64,000 bases of DNA from contig RZWH01000001.1 in the NCBI GenBank assembly GCA_004005435.1, positions 806,001-870,000 of the forward strand, read 5' to 3'. Position 1 is the stretch's first letter. Each line of letters starts with the position of its first letter. Shown in pieces: positions 45,385 through 53,719 of this stretch. Origin of the DNA: Rhodobacteraceae bacterium CCMM004 (GTDB lineage Bacteria; Pseudomonadota; Alphaproteobacteria; Rhodobacterales; Rhodobacteraceae). A program made the position numbers and the translations under genes. Under the pieces are notes generated by a model that searched no databases, had not been told where the DNA came from, and worked only from the letters and a program-made list of their open reading frames with translations.

Positions 45385-45412
45385 TTGCACCCCGCCCGCG
45401 GCCGGGCTAACC
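45385..45412 (+). promoter_or_regulatory. candidate promoter for pheS
   Basis: TTGCAC at 45385-45390 and CTAACC at 45407-45412 are 16 bp apart, 33 bp before the ATG. No T-box or phenylalanine leader peptide is visible. Confidence 0.3.
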
Positions 45413-45445
45413 GACAGGCCGCACCGACAGCACGGGACCGCACCG

Positions 45446-46507
45446 ATGGACGACCTGCGAGCCAAGTATCTGGGCCTCATCGCCGACGCCGCCGACGAGG
45501 CCGCGCTGGAGGACGTCCGCCTGGCCGCCATCGGCAAGAAAGGCGAGGTCAGCCTGGCCATGCGCCAGCTGGGCCGGATGACCCCCGAAGAGCGGCAGCA
45601 GGCCGGTCCGCGCCTCAACGCCATGCGCGACGAGATCGCCTCGGCCCTGACGGCGCGCAAGGCGGCGCTGTCGGACGCCGCGCTGGAGGCGCGTCTGCGC
45701 GACGAATGGCTGGATGTGACTCTGCCGGGCCGTCAGCGCCCCCGCGGCACCGTCCACCCGGTCAGCCAGGTGTGGGAGGAGATGACGGCGATCTTCGCCG
45801 ACATGGGCTTCTCGGTGGCCGAGGGGCCGCAGATCGAAAGCGACTGGTACAACTTCGACGCGCTGAACATCCCCGACCACCATCCGGCGCGGGGCGAGAT
45901 GGACACGTTCTATATGGCGCGGGACGCGGGCGACAATCGACCGCCCCACGTGCTCAGGACCCACACCTCGCCGGTGCAGATCCGGTCGATGCGGGAGCAC
46001 GGTGCGCCGCTCAGGATCATCTGCCCCGGTCGGGTCTACCGCGCCGACTACGACCAGACGCACACGCCGATGTTCCACCAGGTGGAGGGGCTGGCGGTGG
46101 ACCGCGACATCTCCATGGCCAACCTCAAGTGGGTGCTCGAAGAATTCTTCACGGCCTTCTTCGGCCGCGAGGTCAAGACCCGGTTTCGCGCCTCGCATTT
46201 CCCCTTCACCGAACCCTCGGCCGAGGTCGACATCCAGTGCGCCTGGACCGACGGGCAGGTCCGGGTGGGCGAGGGCGACGACTGGCTCGAAGTGCTGGGC
46301 TCGGGCATGGTGCACCCCAAGGTGCTGGAGGCCGGCGGCATCGACCCGACCCAGTGGCAGGGGTTCGCCTTCGGCATGGGGATCGACCGGCTGGCGATGC
46401 TGAAATACGGCATCCCCGACCTGCGCGCCTTCTTCGACGCCGACCTGCGCTGGCTGCGCCACTACGGCTTTGCCGCGCTGGACGTCCCGGCGGTGCACGT
46501 GGGCTGA
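45446..46507 (+). CDS. pheS: phenylalanine-tRNA ligase subunit alpha
   Basis: A 353-residue PheS of the usual size. An N-terminal coiled coil (1-85) binds tRNA. The class II catalytic motifs follow: motif 2 in [20 protein letters not shown], and motif 3 in [14 protein letters not shown]. Substrate-binding segments [16 protein letters not shown] are intact. It is separated from pheT by a nucleotidyltransferase/HEPN pair. Confidence 0.96.
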   Translation: MDDLRAKYLGLIADAADEAALEDVRLAAIGKKGEVSLAMRQLGRMTPEERQQAGPRLNAMRDEIASALTARKAALSDAALEARLRDEWLDVTLPGRQRPRGTVHPVSQVWEEMTAIFADMGFSVAEGPQIESDWYNFDALNIPDHHPARGEMDTFYMARDAGDNRPPHVLRTHTSPVQIRSMREHGAPLRIICPGRVYRADYDQTHTPMFHQVEGLAVDRDISMANLKWVLEEFFTAFFGREVKTRFRASHFPFTEPSAEVDIQCAWTDGQVRVGEGDDWLEVLGSGMVHPKVLEAGGIDPTQWQGFAFGMGIDRLAMLKYGIPDLRAFFDADLRWLRHYGFAALDVPAVHVG

Positions 46508-46545
46508 CCCTTGCGCCCGGGGCGGCGGGGCCCGACATTCGGGGC

Positions 46546-46839
46546 ATGACCCGAGACGACGTCATCGCCGCCGTCGCCCGCGCCCGCCCCGATCTGGAGC
46601 GGGCAGGCGTCACCCATGTCTGACTCTACGGCTCGACCGCGCGGGACGAGGCAGGCCCCGGCTCGGACGTGGACCTGATGTTCGACCACGCCATCGAGCG
46701 GTTCGACATTCTGGACTATTCGGGCCTGCGCCTGCTCGCCGAAGACCTGTTCGAGTTCGACGTGGATTTCGTCTGCCGGCCGCAGATGCGCCCCGGGGTA
46801 AGGGCGCGCGCCGAGGCCCAGGCGATCCAGCTCTTCTGA
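46546..46839 (+). pseudogene. MNT-type nucleotidyltransferase (antitoxin-like), interrupted by an in-frame stop
   Basis: A frame of 98 codons whose codon 26 (46621-46623) is TGA, exactly at the start of the strand LYGSTARDEAGPGSDVDL. The frame is otherwise open and conserved on both sides of the stop: GS-x-DVD catalytic motif, FEFDVDFVCRP. It is an MntA-like antitoxin of the HepT/MntA type. A one-base change (for example from TGG or CGA) would restore it. Whether this is a true mutation, read-through or sequence error cannot be decided here. Confidence 0.75.
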
Positions 46840-47171
46840 TGGCCCGCGACGTCGCCGCGTGCATCGACGACAAGCTGGCGGCGATGGACGGTGTCGTGCG
46901 TGCCCATGCCGATGCGGACCTCGACCCCTGGATCCGGCGCTCCGCGATCAAGCGCGGGTTCGAGGTGCTGTCCGAGGCGTCGCTCCACATCCCGGACGAG
47001 TTGAAGGCGACGGAACACGGGATCGCCTGGCGCCAGATCGCGGGCATCGGCAACATCCTGCGCCACGACTACGATGGCACCGACCTCGGGATCCTGACCG
47101 AGGCCATCGCGCGGCGCTTCCCGCACGTGCGCGCCGCCCCGCTGCGCATCCGCAAGCGGTTGGGCGGCTGA
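46839..47171 (+). CDS. HEPN domain protein (HepT/DUF86-like)
   Basis: A 110-residue helical HEPN protein: ARDVAACIDDKLAAMDGVV start, LSEASLHIPDELKA, WRQIAGIGNILRHDYDGTD. The canonical HEPN RNase motif RxxxxHxY would place Arg at position 71, but here it is Gly71 (GNILRHDY), with His76 and Tyr78 kept. Similar GN-for-RN variants may be common in alphaproteobacterial DUF86 proteins. Its start overlaps the stop of the antitoxin frame (TGATG). Confidence 0.8.
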   Translation: MARDVAACIDDKLAAMDGVVRAHADADLDPWIRRSAIKRGFEVLSEASLHIPDELKATEHGIAWRQIAGIGNILRHDYDGTDLGILTEAIARRFPHVRAAPLRIRKRLGG

Positions 47172-47235
47172 CCCTTCCCTTCCGCGCGGCGCTGCGATAC
47201 CTCCGCGCAGCAGGCGCGCAGATGGGACGGACGCG

Positions 47236-49632
47236 ATGAAATTCACCCTCTCCTGGCTCAGGGACCACCTCGATACCGACGCCTCGGTCGAGGAGATCGC
47301 CGAGACGCTGACCGACCTCGGGCTGGAGGTGGAGGGCGTCACCGATCCCGCCGCCCAGCTGGCCGGTTTCTCCCTCGGCTATGTGGAGAGCGCCGCGCCG
47401 CATCCCGACGCCGACCGCCTGCGCGTCTGTCAGGTGCGCACGGCCGAGGGGGTGCAGCAGATCGTCTGCGGCGCCCCCAACGCGCGGGAGGGGATCACCG
47501 TCGTCGTCGCCCGTCCCGGCACCTATGTCCCGGGCATCGACACCACGATCCAGGTGGGCAAGATCCGCGGGGTCGAGAGCCACGGCATGATGGCCTCCGA
47601 GCGCGAGATGGAGCTCTCGGACGAGCACGACGGCATCATCGAGCTGCCGTCCGGCGAGGTCGGTCAGCGGTTCTCGGACTGGTTGGCCGAGCACGACCCC
47701 GCCCGCGTCGACCCGGCGATCGAGATCGCCATCACGCCCAACCGTCAGGACGCCCTGGGCGTGCGCGGGATTGCCCGCGACCTCGCTGCCCGCGGCCTCG
47801 GCACGCTGAAGCCGGAGGAGGACGTCACCGTTCCGGGCGCCTTCGCCAGCCCCATCGGCGTCTCCATCGACGCCGACACGCTGGACGGCTGCCCCCATTT
47901 CACCGGGCGGCTGATCCGCGGGGTGCGCAACGGCCCGTCGCCCCAGTGGCTCCAGGATCGGCTGCGCGCCATCGGCCTGCGCCCGATCTCGGCGCTGGTG
48001 GACATCACCAACTTCTTCACCTTCGACCGGGCGCGTCCGCTGCATGTCTTCGACGCGGCCAAGGTGTCGGGCGACCTGCGCGTGCACCGGGCCGCGGGGG
48101 CCGAGACGGTAACGGCGCTCGACGACAAGGAGTACACCCTGGCCGCCGGCATGATGGCGATCTCCGACGACCACGGGGTCGAGAGCATCGCCGGCATCAT
48201 GGGCGGCGCGGCCAGCGGCGTGACCGAGGGCACGACCGACGTGTTCCTCGAGTCCGCCTGGTGGGATCCGATCACCATCGCCCGCACCGGCCGCACACTC
48301 AAAGTCAACTCCGACGCGCGCTACCGCTTCGAGCGGGGTGTGGACCCGGCCTATACCCTGGCGGGGCTTGAGGCGGCGACCAGGATGATCCTCGACCTCT
48401 GCGGCGGCGAGGCGTCCGAGGTGGTCGAGGCCGGCGCGGCGCCGGTGGAGACGCGGGTGGTGCCGCTGGATTTCGCCCGATGCGCGTCGCTGGTGGGCAT
48501 GGACCTGCCCGAGGACACCCAGGTCGCGACCCTGGCCGCGCTGGGCTTTGACCGCGTGCCCGGCGGCTTTTCCGTGCCGTCGTGGCGCCGCGACGTCCAG
48601 GGAGAGGCCGACCTGGTGGAAGAGGTGGCGCGTGTCGCCTCACTCACCCAGTTGGAGCCGCGGCCCCTGCCCCGGACCCAGGCGGGGGTGACGCCCCCGG
48701 TGCTGACCCCGGGCCAGGTGCGCGAGCGGGCGGCGCGGCGGACCTGCGCGGCCTTGGGCCTGCATGAGGCGGTGACCTACAGCTTCATCGACCGGGCCAC
48801 CGCAGAACTCTTCGGCGGCGGCGGCGAGGCCACCCGGCTGGAGAACCCGATCTCCTCCGAGATGAGCCATCTGCGGCCCGCGCTCCTGCCCGGCCTTTTG
48901 CAGGCCGCGGCGCGCAACCAGGCGCGCGGCTTCGGCGATTTCGGCTTGTTCGAGGTGGGCCCGGCCTTCGACGGCGGCGAGCCGGGCGAGCAGCATACCC
49001 AGGTCACCGGCCTCAGGATCGGCCGCACCGGTCCCAAGGATGTCGCGGGCGAAAGCCGCGCAGTGGACATCTACGACGTCAAGGCGGATGCCGAGGCGGT
49101 GCTCGCCGCCCTGGGCGCCCCTGCCAAAGCGCAGATCCTGCGCGGCGGGGCGGCGTGGTGGCATCCCGGTCAGCACGGCACGATCTGCCTGGGACCAAAG
49201 AAGGTGCTGGCCGTGTTCGGCGCTGTCCACCCCCGCGTTCTGGCCGCGCTGGACGTCAAGGGGCCTGCCATGGCCTTCACCGTCTGGCCCGAGGCGGTGC
49301 CGCTGCCGCGGCAGCAGGGCGCCACGCGGCCGCCGCTGGACCTGGTCGATCTCCAGGCGGTCGAGCGCGACTTTGCCTTCGTGGTCGACCGCGAGGTGGA
49401 TGCCCTGACCCTGGTGAACGCCGCCCAGGGCGCCGACAAGGCGCTGATCGAGACCGTGCGCGTCTTCGACCAGTTCGAGGGTGGGGCGCTGGGTGACGAC
49501 AAGAAATCGCTGGCCATTGCCGTCCGGCTACAACCCCGGGACAAGACCCTGACCGACGCCGACATCGACGCCGTCGCACAGAAGATCGTGGCCAAGGTCG
49601 AAAAGGCCACGGGCGGCACCCTGCGGGGCTGA
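47236..49632 (+). CDS. pheT: phenylalanine-tRNA ligase subunit beta
   Basis: A 798-residue PheT with all domains in order: tRNA-binding (about 39-150, GAPNAREGITVVVARPG), B3/4 editing (about 210-385), B5 (about 405-475), a catalytic-like core (480-690) and a C-terminal FDX-ACB domain (about 700-798, VERDFAFVVDREV). It forms the alpha2-beta2 enzyme with PheS. Its start lies 64 bp after the HEPN gene, 728 bp from pheS. Confidence 0.96.
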   Translation: MKFTLSWLRDHLDTDASVEEIAETLTDLGLEVEGVTDPAAQLAGFSLGYVESAAPHPDADRLRVCQVRTAEGVQQIVCGAPNAREGITVVVARPGTYVPGIDTTIQVGKIRGVESHGMMASEREMELSDEHDGIIELPSGEVGQRFSDWLAEHDPARVDPAIEIAITPNRQDALGVRGIARDLAARGLGTLKPEEDVTVPGAFASPIGVSIDADTLDGCPHFTGRLIRGVRNGPSPQWLQDRLRAIGLRPISALVDITNFFTFDRARPLHVFDAAKVSGDLRVHRAAGAETVTALDDKEYTLAAGMMAISDDHGVESIAGIMGGAASGVTEGTTDVFLESAWWDPITIARTGRTLKVNSDARYRFERGVDPAYTLAGLEAATRMILDLCGGEASEVVEAGAAPVETRVVPLDFARCASLVGMDLPEDTQVATLAALGFDRVPGGFSVPSWRRDVQGEADLVEEVARVASLTQLEPRPLPRTQAGVTPPVLTPGQVRERAARRTCAALGLHEAVTYSFIDRATAELFGGGGEATRLENPISSEMSHLRPALLPGLLQAAARNQARGFGDFGLFEVGPAFDGGEPGEQHTQVTGLRIGRTGPKDVAGESRAVDIYDVKADAEAVLAALGAPAKAQILRGGAAWWHPGQHGTICLGPKKVLAVFGAVHPRVLAALDVKGPAMAFTVWPEAVPLPRQQGATRPPLDLVDLQAVERDFAFVVDREVDALTLVNAAQGADKALIETVRVFDQFEGGALGDDKKSLAIAVRLQPRDKTLTDADIDAVAQKIVAKVEKATGGTLRG

Positions 49633-49641
49633 CCGCCCGCA

Positions 49642-49662
49642 CCCGGCGGCCGTGCCGCCGGG
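49642..49662. terminator. hairpin between convergent pheT and the NlpC-like gene
   Basis: A perfect 9-bp stem, CCCGGCGGC / GCCGCCGGG, with a CGT loop. It lacks a T-run but sits in a 38-bp spacer between converging genes, so it could serve both. Confidence 0.5.
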
Positions 49663-49670
49663 CCCCGCCG

Positions 49671-50261
49671 CTACGGCACCATCTCGGACAGCGCGGTCCA
49701 GAGCCGCGCCGCGGCCATCGCCGCGCCGAAGCCGGTGCAGGTGCCGAGCTGGAAGAAGTGGTTGGCGTCGGCGGTGCGCGCGCTCCACAACAGCGACTTG
49801 GGGCCCTGCGACCGCCCGCCCCGTGGCGTGCTTTCGTAGGTGCGACCGTTGATCACCAGCCAGACATGGCCGACGGGATCGCGCTTGCGTTTCACCCGCC
49901 CGGTGGCCCGGTCGATCTGCTGCTGTCCGTTCCCGTCCAGGTCGTCCACCCAGACCGCATCGCGAAACCCGATGCGCACGGTGTCGTCGTGACACGGCGC
50001 GAAGGTGGGATAGTCGATGTGGGCGGTGGTGTCCTGGACATGGCTCCGCTGCCTGCGAGATCCCATGGGGATGCGCTCGTTGGCCGTGGTCGCCTGGTAG
50101 ACGACGTATTGCACGAAGCCCGAGCAATCGAGCGCCGAGATCTGCCCGACGTCGTTGGTCAGGGGCCGCACCTTGCCGTTCAGCCCGGTCATGTCGTAGC
50201 GGATCGGTGCCGCGAGCAACTCGCGAATGACCCGGACGAGAGCCAACGTATCGAAAACCAT
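49671..50261 (-). CDS. NlpC/P60-like cysteine hydrolase, cytoplasmic
   Basis: A 196-residue protein with a probable papain-like active site: LDCSGFVQYVV (Cys) and VGHVWLVINGR (His) at the right spacing for NlpC/P60 or CHAP amidases. There is no signal peptide, so it is not obviously secreted. The region between the two motifs contains a YPTFAPCHDD and a DDLDGNGQQQID calcium-loop-like stretch. I do not recognise the exact family. It is divergent from ytoQ. Confidence 0.6.
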   Translation of the reverse strand: MVFDTLALVRVIRELLAAPIRYDMTGLNGKVRPLTNDVGQISALDCSGFVQYVVYQATTANERIPMGSRRQRSHVQDTTAHIDYPTFAPCHDDTVRIGFRDAVWVDDLDGNGQQQIDRATGRVKRKRDPVGHVWLVINGRTYESTPRGGRSQGPKSLLWSARTADANHFFQLGTCTGFGAAMAAARLWTALSEMVP

Positions 50262-50404
50262 GGAGACTATTCCTTGTATCGAGCGGCCGCGGGCGGCGGG
50301 ACCGCCCCGGCACCAATGCGGAGTCCCGGCGAAAAAGGCATGCCGGTTTGACGAACAATGGCCGCAGCATACCTCAACCCTGCGAACTTAGCGAGGAGGC
50401 AGCG

Positions 50405-50875
50405 ATGACGCTGAAGGTCTATCTCTCTGGCGAGATCCACACCGATTGGCGGGCGCAGATCGCGGCCGGGGCCGAGGGGCTGGACGTCGTCTTCGACGGT
50501 CCCGTCACCGACCACGGCGCCAGCGACGACTGCGGCGTCGCAATCCTGGGCGGCGAACCGGACAAATATTGGCACGATCACAAGGGCGCGATGGTCAACG
50601 CCATCCGCACCCGGCGCGGGATCGAGGCGGCAGACGTGGTGGTCGTGCGGTTCGGTGAGAAATACAAGCAGTGGAACGCCGCCTTCGACGCGGGCTATGC
50701 CGCGGCCAAGGGCAAGGCGCTGATCGTTCTGCACCCGCCCGAACACGCCCACGCGCTGAAGGAGGTCGACGCCGCCGCCCTGGCCGTGGCCGAGCGCCCG
50801 GACCAGGTGGTCGAGATCTTGCGCTATGTCCTGACCGGTGCCCTGCCCGACCGGCGCGCGGCGGCCGCAGAATAG
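50405..50875 (+). CDS. ytoQ: YtoQ family protein
   Basis: A 156-residue protein of the YtoQ family: VYLSGEIHTDWR, VFDGPVTDHGASDDCG, FGEKYKQWNAAFDAGYAAA. The fold resembles nucleoside 2-deoxyribosyltransferases. Its biochemical role is not established. GAGGAGG precedes the ATG. Confidence 0.88.
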   Translation: MTLKVYLSGEIHTDWRAQIAAGAEGLDVVFDGPVTDHGASDDCGVAILGGEPDKYWHDHKGAMVNAIRTRRGIEAADVVVVRFGEKYKQWNAAFDAGYAAAKGKALIVLHPPEHAHALKEVDAAALAVAERPDQVVEILRYVLTGALPDRRAAAAE

Positions 50876-50969
50876 CCCCGCCCAGGCCGCGGTTCTGCAT
50901 CGGCGGCAGTTCCGCGTTCCGCCGGGCGTCCGCCCAATCGCTACCCCGCGGCCTCGTCCAGCCCCCCTG

Positions 50970-51001
50970 TCCCGCCGGGCGGCAGCGCCGCCCCGCCGGG
51001 G
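50970..51001 (+). repeat. degenerate fragment of the dispersed inverted-repeat element
   Basis: TCCCGCCGGGCGGCAGCGCC resembles the left arm region of copies A-D but has no matching right arm. It lies in the 286-bp spacer 50876-51162, which otherwise holds only the palindrome at 51096-51118. Confidence 0.45.
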
Positions 51002-51095
51002 CCGGACGCGCCGCCCTCCGCGCCCAGCACCAACCCCGTGTCTGCCCAATGGCTCAGGCCGCCCACGCCGCCGTTGCGCGGGGCCGGGACATGGT

Positions 51096-51118
51096 GTGAC
51101 ATGGGATCTCCATGTCAC
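51096..51118. promoter_or_regulatory. palindrome upstream of mscL
   Basis: GTGACATGG and CCATGTCAC, perfect 9-bp arms around GATCT, end 44 bp before the mscL ATG. It could be an operator or an mRNA hairpin. Confidence 0.5.
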
Positions 51119-51162
51119 CGCCGCCGTGCCCGCCCGGGGCGTCGGCCCCAGGGAGAAGCCCC

Positions 51163-51600
51163 ATGCTCAAGGAGTTTCAGGCCTTCATCGCCCGCGGCAA
51201 CGTCATGGACATGGCCGTGGGGATCATCGTCGGCGCCGCCTTTACCGCGATCGTGAACTCGCTGGTCACCGACCTGATCAACCCGACTGTCGGCATCTTC
51301 ACCGGCGGCATCGACTTTTCCAACCTGTTCGTGGTCCTGGGCCCGGGCGACTACGCCTCGCTGGTCCAGGCGCGCGAGGCCGGGGCGGCGGTCTTTGCCT
51401 ACGGGGCCTTCCTGAACGCGGTGATCCAGTTCCTGATCGTCGCCTTCGCGGTGTTCCTGCTCGTGAAGGCGGTGAACCGGATCAAGGAGGCGACCGAACG
51501 CAAGGCCCAGAAGGAGGCGACCGAGGCCGCCCCCTCCGGCCCCTCGGAAAAGGAAATCCTGATCGAGATCCGGGACGCCCTGACCGCCCACCCCCGCTGA
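51163..51600 (+). CDS. mscL: large-conductance mechanosensitive channel MscL
   Basis: A 145-residue channel opened by membrane tension under hypo-osmotic shock. The N-terminal [20 protein letters not shown] with the first helix, TDLINPTVG, the second helix [16 protein letters not shown] and a C-terminal coil are all there. ATG51163 follows AGGGAGAAG. A palindrome lies just upstream. Confidence 0.96.
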   Translation: MLKEFQAFIARGNVMDMAVGIIVGAAFTAIVNSLVTDLINPTVGIFTGGIDFSNLFVVLGPGDYASLVQAREAGAAVFAYGAFLNAVIQFLIVAFAVFLLVKAVNRIKEATERKAQKEATEAAPSGPSEKEILIEIRDALTAHPR

Positions 51601-51614
51601 GAAAGGATCGCGCC

Positions 51615-52169
51615 ATGGCCGCCACACCGCCCGTCTGCGACTTCGGCTGGAGACCGCCGGACTTCGACCTCCCCGCCACCGACGGTCAGCGCTATGCGCT
51701 GGTCGACCTCCGCGGCCCGCGCGGCCTGGTCGTGGCGTTCATCTGCAACCACTGCCCCTATGTGCTGGCCGTGCTGGACCGCATCGTCCGCGACGCGCGG
51801 GATTTGGAGAGCCACGGCGTGGGCTTTGCCGCGATCTGCTCGAACGACGCCGAGAGCTATCCCGCCGACGGCTTCGACAAGATGGCCGAGATGGCGCGGG
51901 CGCGGCAGTTCCCCTTTCCCTATCTGCACGACGCCGACCAGAGCGTTGCGCGGGGCTGGGGCGCGGCGTGCACGCCGGACTTCTTCGGCTTCGGCTCCGA
52001 TCTGACGCTCCAATACCGCGGACGGCTCGACGCCAGCCGCGCCCAGGCCGGTCCGCCGGACCTGCGCCGCGATCTCTACGAGGCGATGGTCGACGTGGCA
52101 CAGAGCGGCCGCGGCCCCCGCGACCAGGTCCCGTCCATGGGCTGCTCGATCAAGTGGCGCGCCGACTGA
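51615..52169 (+). CDS. thioredoxin-like (AhpC/TSA-type redoxin) protein
   Basis: A 184-residue peroxiredoxin/thioredoxin-fold protein: PDFDLPATDGQRYALVDLRG, the C44-N-H-C47 motif in FICNHCPYVLAVLD, and a TPDFFGFGSD loop. It lacks a signal peptide. It starts 14 bp after mscL. Its last 20 bp overlap the convergent metallo-hydrolase gene. Confidence 0.9.
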   Translation: MAATPPVCDFGWRPPDFDLPATDGQRYALVDLRGPRGLVVAFICNHCPYVLAVLDRIVRDARDLESHGVGFAAICSNDAESYPADGFDKMAEMARARQFPFPYLHDADQSVARGWGAACTPDFFGFGSDLTLQYRGRLDASRAQAGPPDLRRDLYEAMVDVAQSGRGPRDQVPSMGCSIKWRAD

Positions 52170-53196
52170 CCGCCTGCCACAGCCACGCCCCGTCCGCGCG
52201 CCGCCGCCGGGTCGCCCGCCCCGCGTGCCACAGATGCAGGCAGTGGGCCATCGCCTCGACCAGGGCAAGGCCGTATTCGCCGCCACCGATCTGCCGCTTG
52301 AAGAGCGGGAGAAAGCACTCGGCGGCCGTGCGCGGTCGGGCGAGGTGCACCTCCAGCCGCTCCAGCGCGCGATGGTGGTTGTCGGTGAGCTGACCCATGC
52401 GGAACGGCAACCCGCGATAGGGCAGCTTGTGCCCCGGCAGGACGAGATGCGCATCGGTGGCGTGCGCGGCGAGGCGGACGCAGGAGGCAAGCCAGTCAGC
52501 CACTGGGTCGGCCTCCGGCTCGGTGGCGTAGACGCCTAGGTTGGGCGAGATCGACGGGAGGAGCTGATCGCCGCCCAGCACCAGTGCGCCGTCCTCGGAC
52601 CAGAGGGTGGCGTGTTCCGGCGCGTGCCCGTCGCCCATTCGCACGGTCCAGCGGCGGCCGCCCGCGTCGACCGTGCCGCCCTCGACCAGGCGGGTATAGC
52701 CCAGCGGCAGGGGGGCGACGGCGTCGGCGAAGTTGAACGGGCGTTCCTCCAGACGGGCGGCGAGGATGTCGGGGTCCATCCCGGCGCTGCGCCAGAAGGC
52801 GACGGTTTCGGGGACGGGGCGATCCTGCACGTCCAGCGTCAGCATCCGCGCCATCAGCCAGCCGGTGCGCGGCATAACCAGCTCGGCCCCGTGCTCGGCC
52901 ATGACCCACCCGGCCAGGCCTACGTGGTCGGGGTGGTGGTGGGTGACGATCACGCGGCGGACCCGGCGGCCGTTGAGAGCGGTGTCCCACAGGGCGCGGG
53001 TCTTGCGGCTGTCAAAGCCGGTGTCCACCACGGTCCAGCCGTCGCCGTCGTCGAGGAGGTAGCAGTTGACGTGGTCCAGCGCCATCGGCAGCGGCAGCCG
53101 CACCCACTCGATCCCCGGCGCCACCTCGCGCGGCACGCCGATCTCCGCCGGCGTCTCCCACGGGTAGACGAGGGCCGACCGCGCGCCGTCCATCAT
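52150..53196 (-). CDS. MBL-fold metallo-hydrolase
   Basis: A 348-residue metallo-beta-lactamase fold enzyme with the metal motif HHHPDH (VTHHHPDHVG), a second His in HAPEHATLW, GGDQLLP, and GHKLPYRG near the end. The extra C-terminal half (about 270-348) carries a WHTH-like helical domain common in LACTB2/PNKD-type enzymes. The C-terminal residues overlap the thioredoxin-like gene. Substrate unknown. Confidence 0.88.
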   Translation of the reverse strand: MMDGARSALVYPWETPAEIGVPREVAPGIEWVRLPLPMALDHVNCYLLDDGDGWTVVDTGFDSRKTRALWDTALNGRRVRRVIVTHHHPDHVGLAGWVMAEHGAELVMPRTGWLMARMLTLDVQDRPVPETVAFWRSAGMDPDILAARLEERPFNFADAVAPLPLGYTRLVEGGTVDAGGRRWTVRMGDGHAPEHATLWSEDGALVLGGDQLLPSISPNLGVYATEPEADPVADWLASCVRLAAHATDAHLVLPGHKLPYRGLPFRMGQLTDNHHRALERLEVHLARPRTAAECFLPLFKRQIGGGEYGLALVEAMAHCLHLWHAGRATRRRRADGAWLWQAVSRRAT

Positions 53197-53290
53197 CGCG
53201 CAGCCCCCGCGAGGCGATGCCGCGTCGAGGTGGGGCCCCCGAGGTGCGAACGGCCCCCCTGCGATCCTGACCGCTGGTCCTGAGCGCGAA

Positions 53291-53376
53291 GGGTAGCGCA
53301 GTCCCGCGGGGCGGAAGCGAAGCGCCGCCCCGTGGGGGCGGGACGGCGCTGCCCGGAGTGCCGCCGGGCGGGCGCA
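53291..53376 (-). repeat. shortened dispersed inverted-repeat element, copy G
   Basis: The right arm at 53337-53354 is the perfect 18-mer; the left arm at 53291 (GGGTAGCGCAGTCCCGC) is shortened and the centre is only about 30 bp. It lies in the 523-bp gene-free stretch 53197-53719. Confidence 0.7.
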
Positions 53377-53578
53377 GTGGGGCTTGGCGCGCGAAGACGT
53401 TTGGCTTTCGGCCGGGCCGAAGACCTCTCGTCCAGAACGCGCCGATCAAGAGCGCAAAGGGTCGTGCCAGCCTGCGGGGCAGGTCGGCGCTGCCCGGCGT
53501 GCCGCTGGGCGGGACGAGAGCCGCCAAGCGCGCGAAGACGGTGAACTGCCGGTCGGGCCGATGCTTTAACGGCCATGG
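53337..53578 (+). repeat. imperfect tandem repeat, period 141 bp
   Basis: The block GGCGCTGCCCGG...GTGCCGC.GGGCGGG at 53345 recurs at 53486, and GCGCGAAGACG at 53389 recurs at 53530. Divergence is high. The second unit appears to be a degraded duplicate of the end of copy G. Confidence 0.5.
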
Positions 53579-53719
53579 CGGGAAGGGGTTGCCCCGCCTG
53601 TGGCCGGGCGGGGACAGGTGGGCTGAGGGGATCGCCCGGGTGGCTGGGGGCGCGCTGCGTCGGTCGCTGGTCGCCGCCCGGTCCGCTCTCGTCCGGGCGG
53701 CGCGACCTATGGGCGGCGC

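Noticed and set aside
45062-45445. T-box or phenylalanine leader-peptide attenuator before pheS.
   Set aside because: No phenylalanine-rich short frame and no T-box sequence is visible; the space is filled by repeat copy F.
46546-46839. Reading the in-frame TGA of the nucleotidyltransferase as selenocysteine.
   Set aside because: This family does not use selenocysteine at this site, and no obvious selenocysteine insertion hairpin follows the codon.
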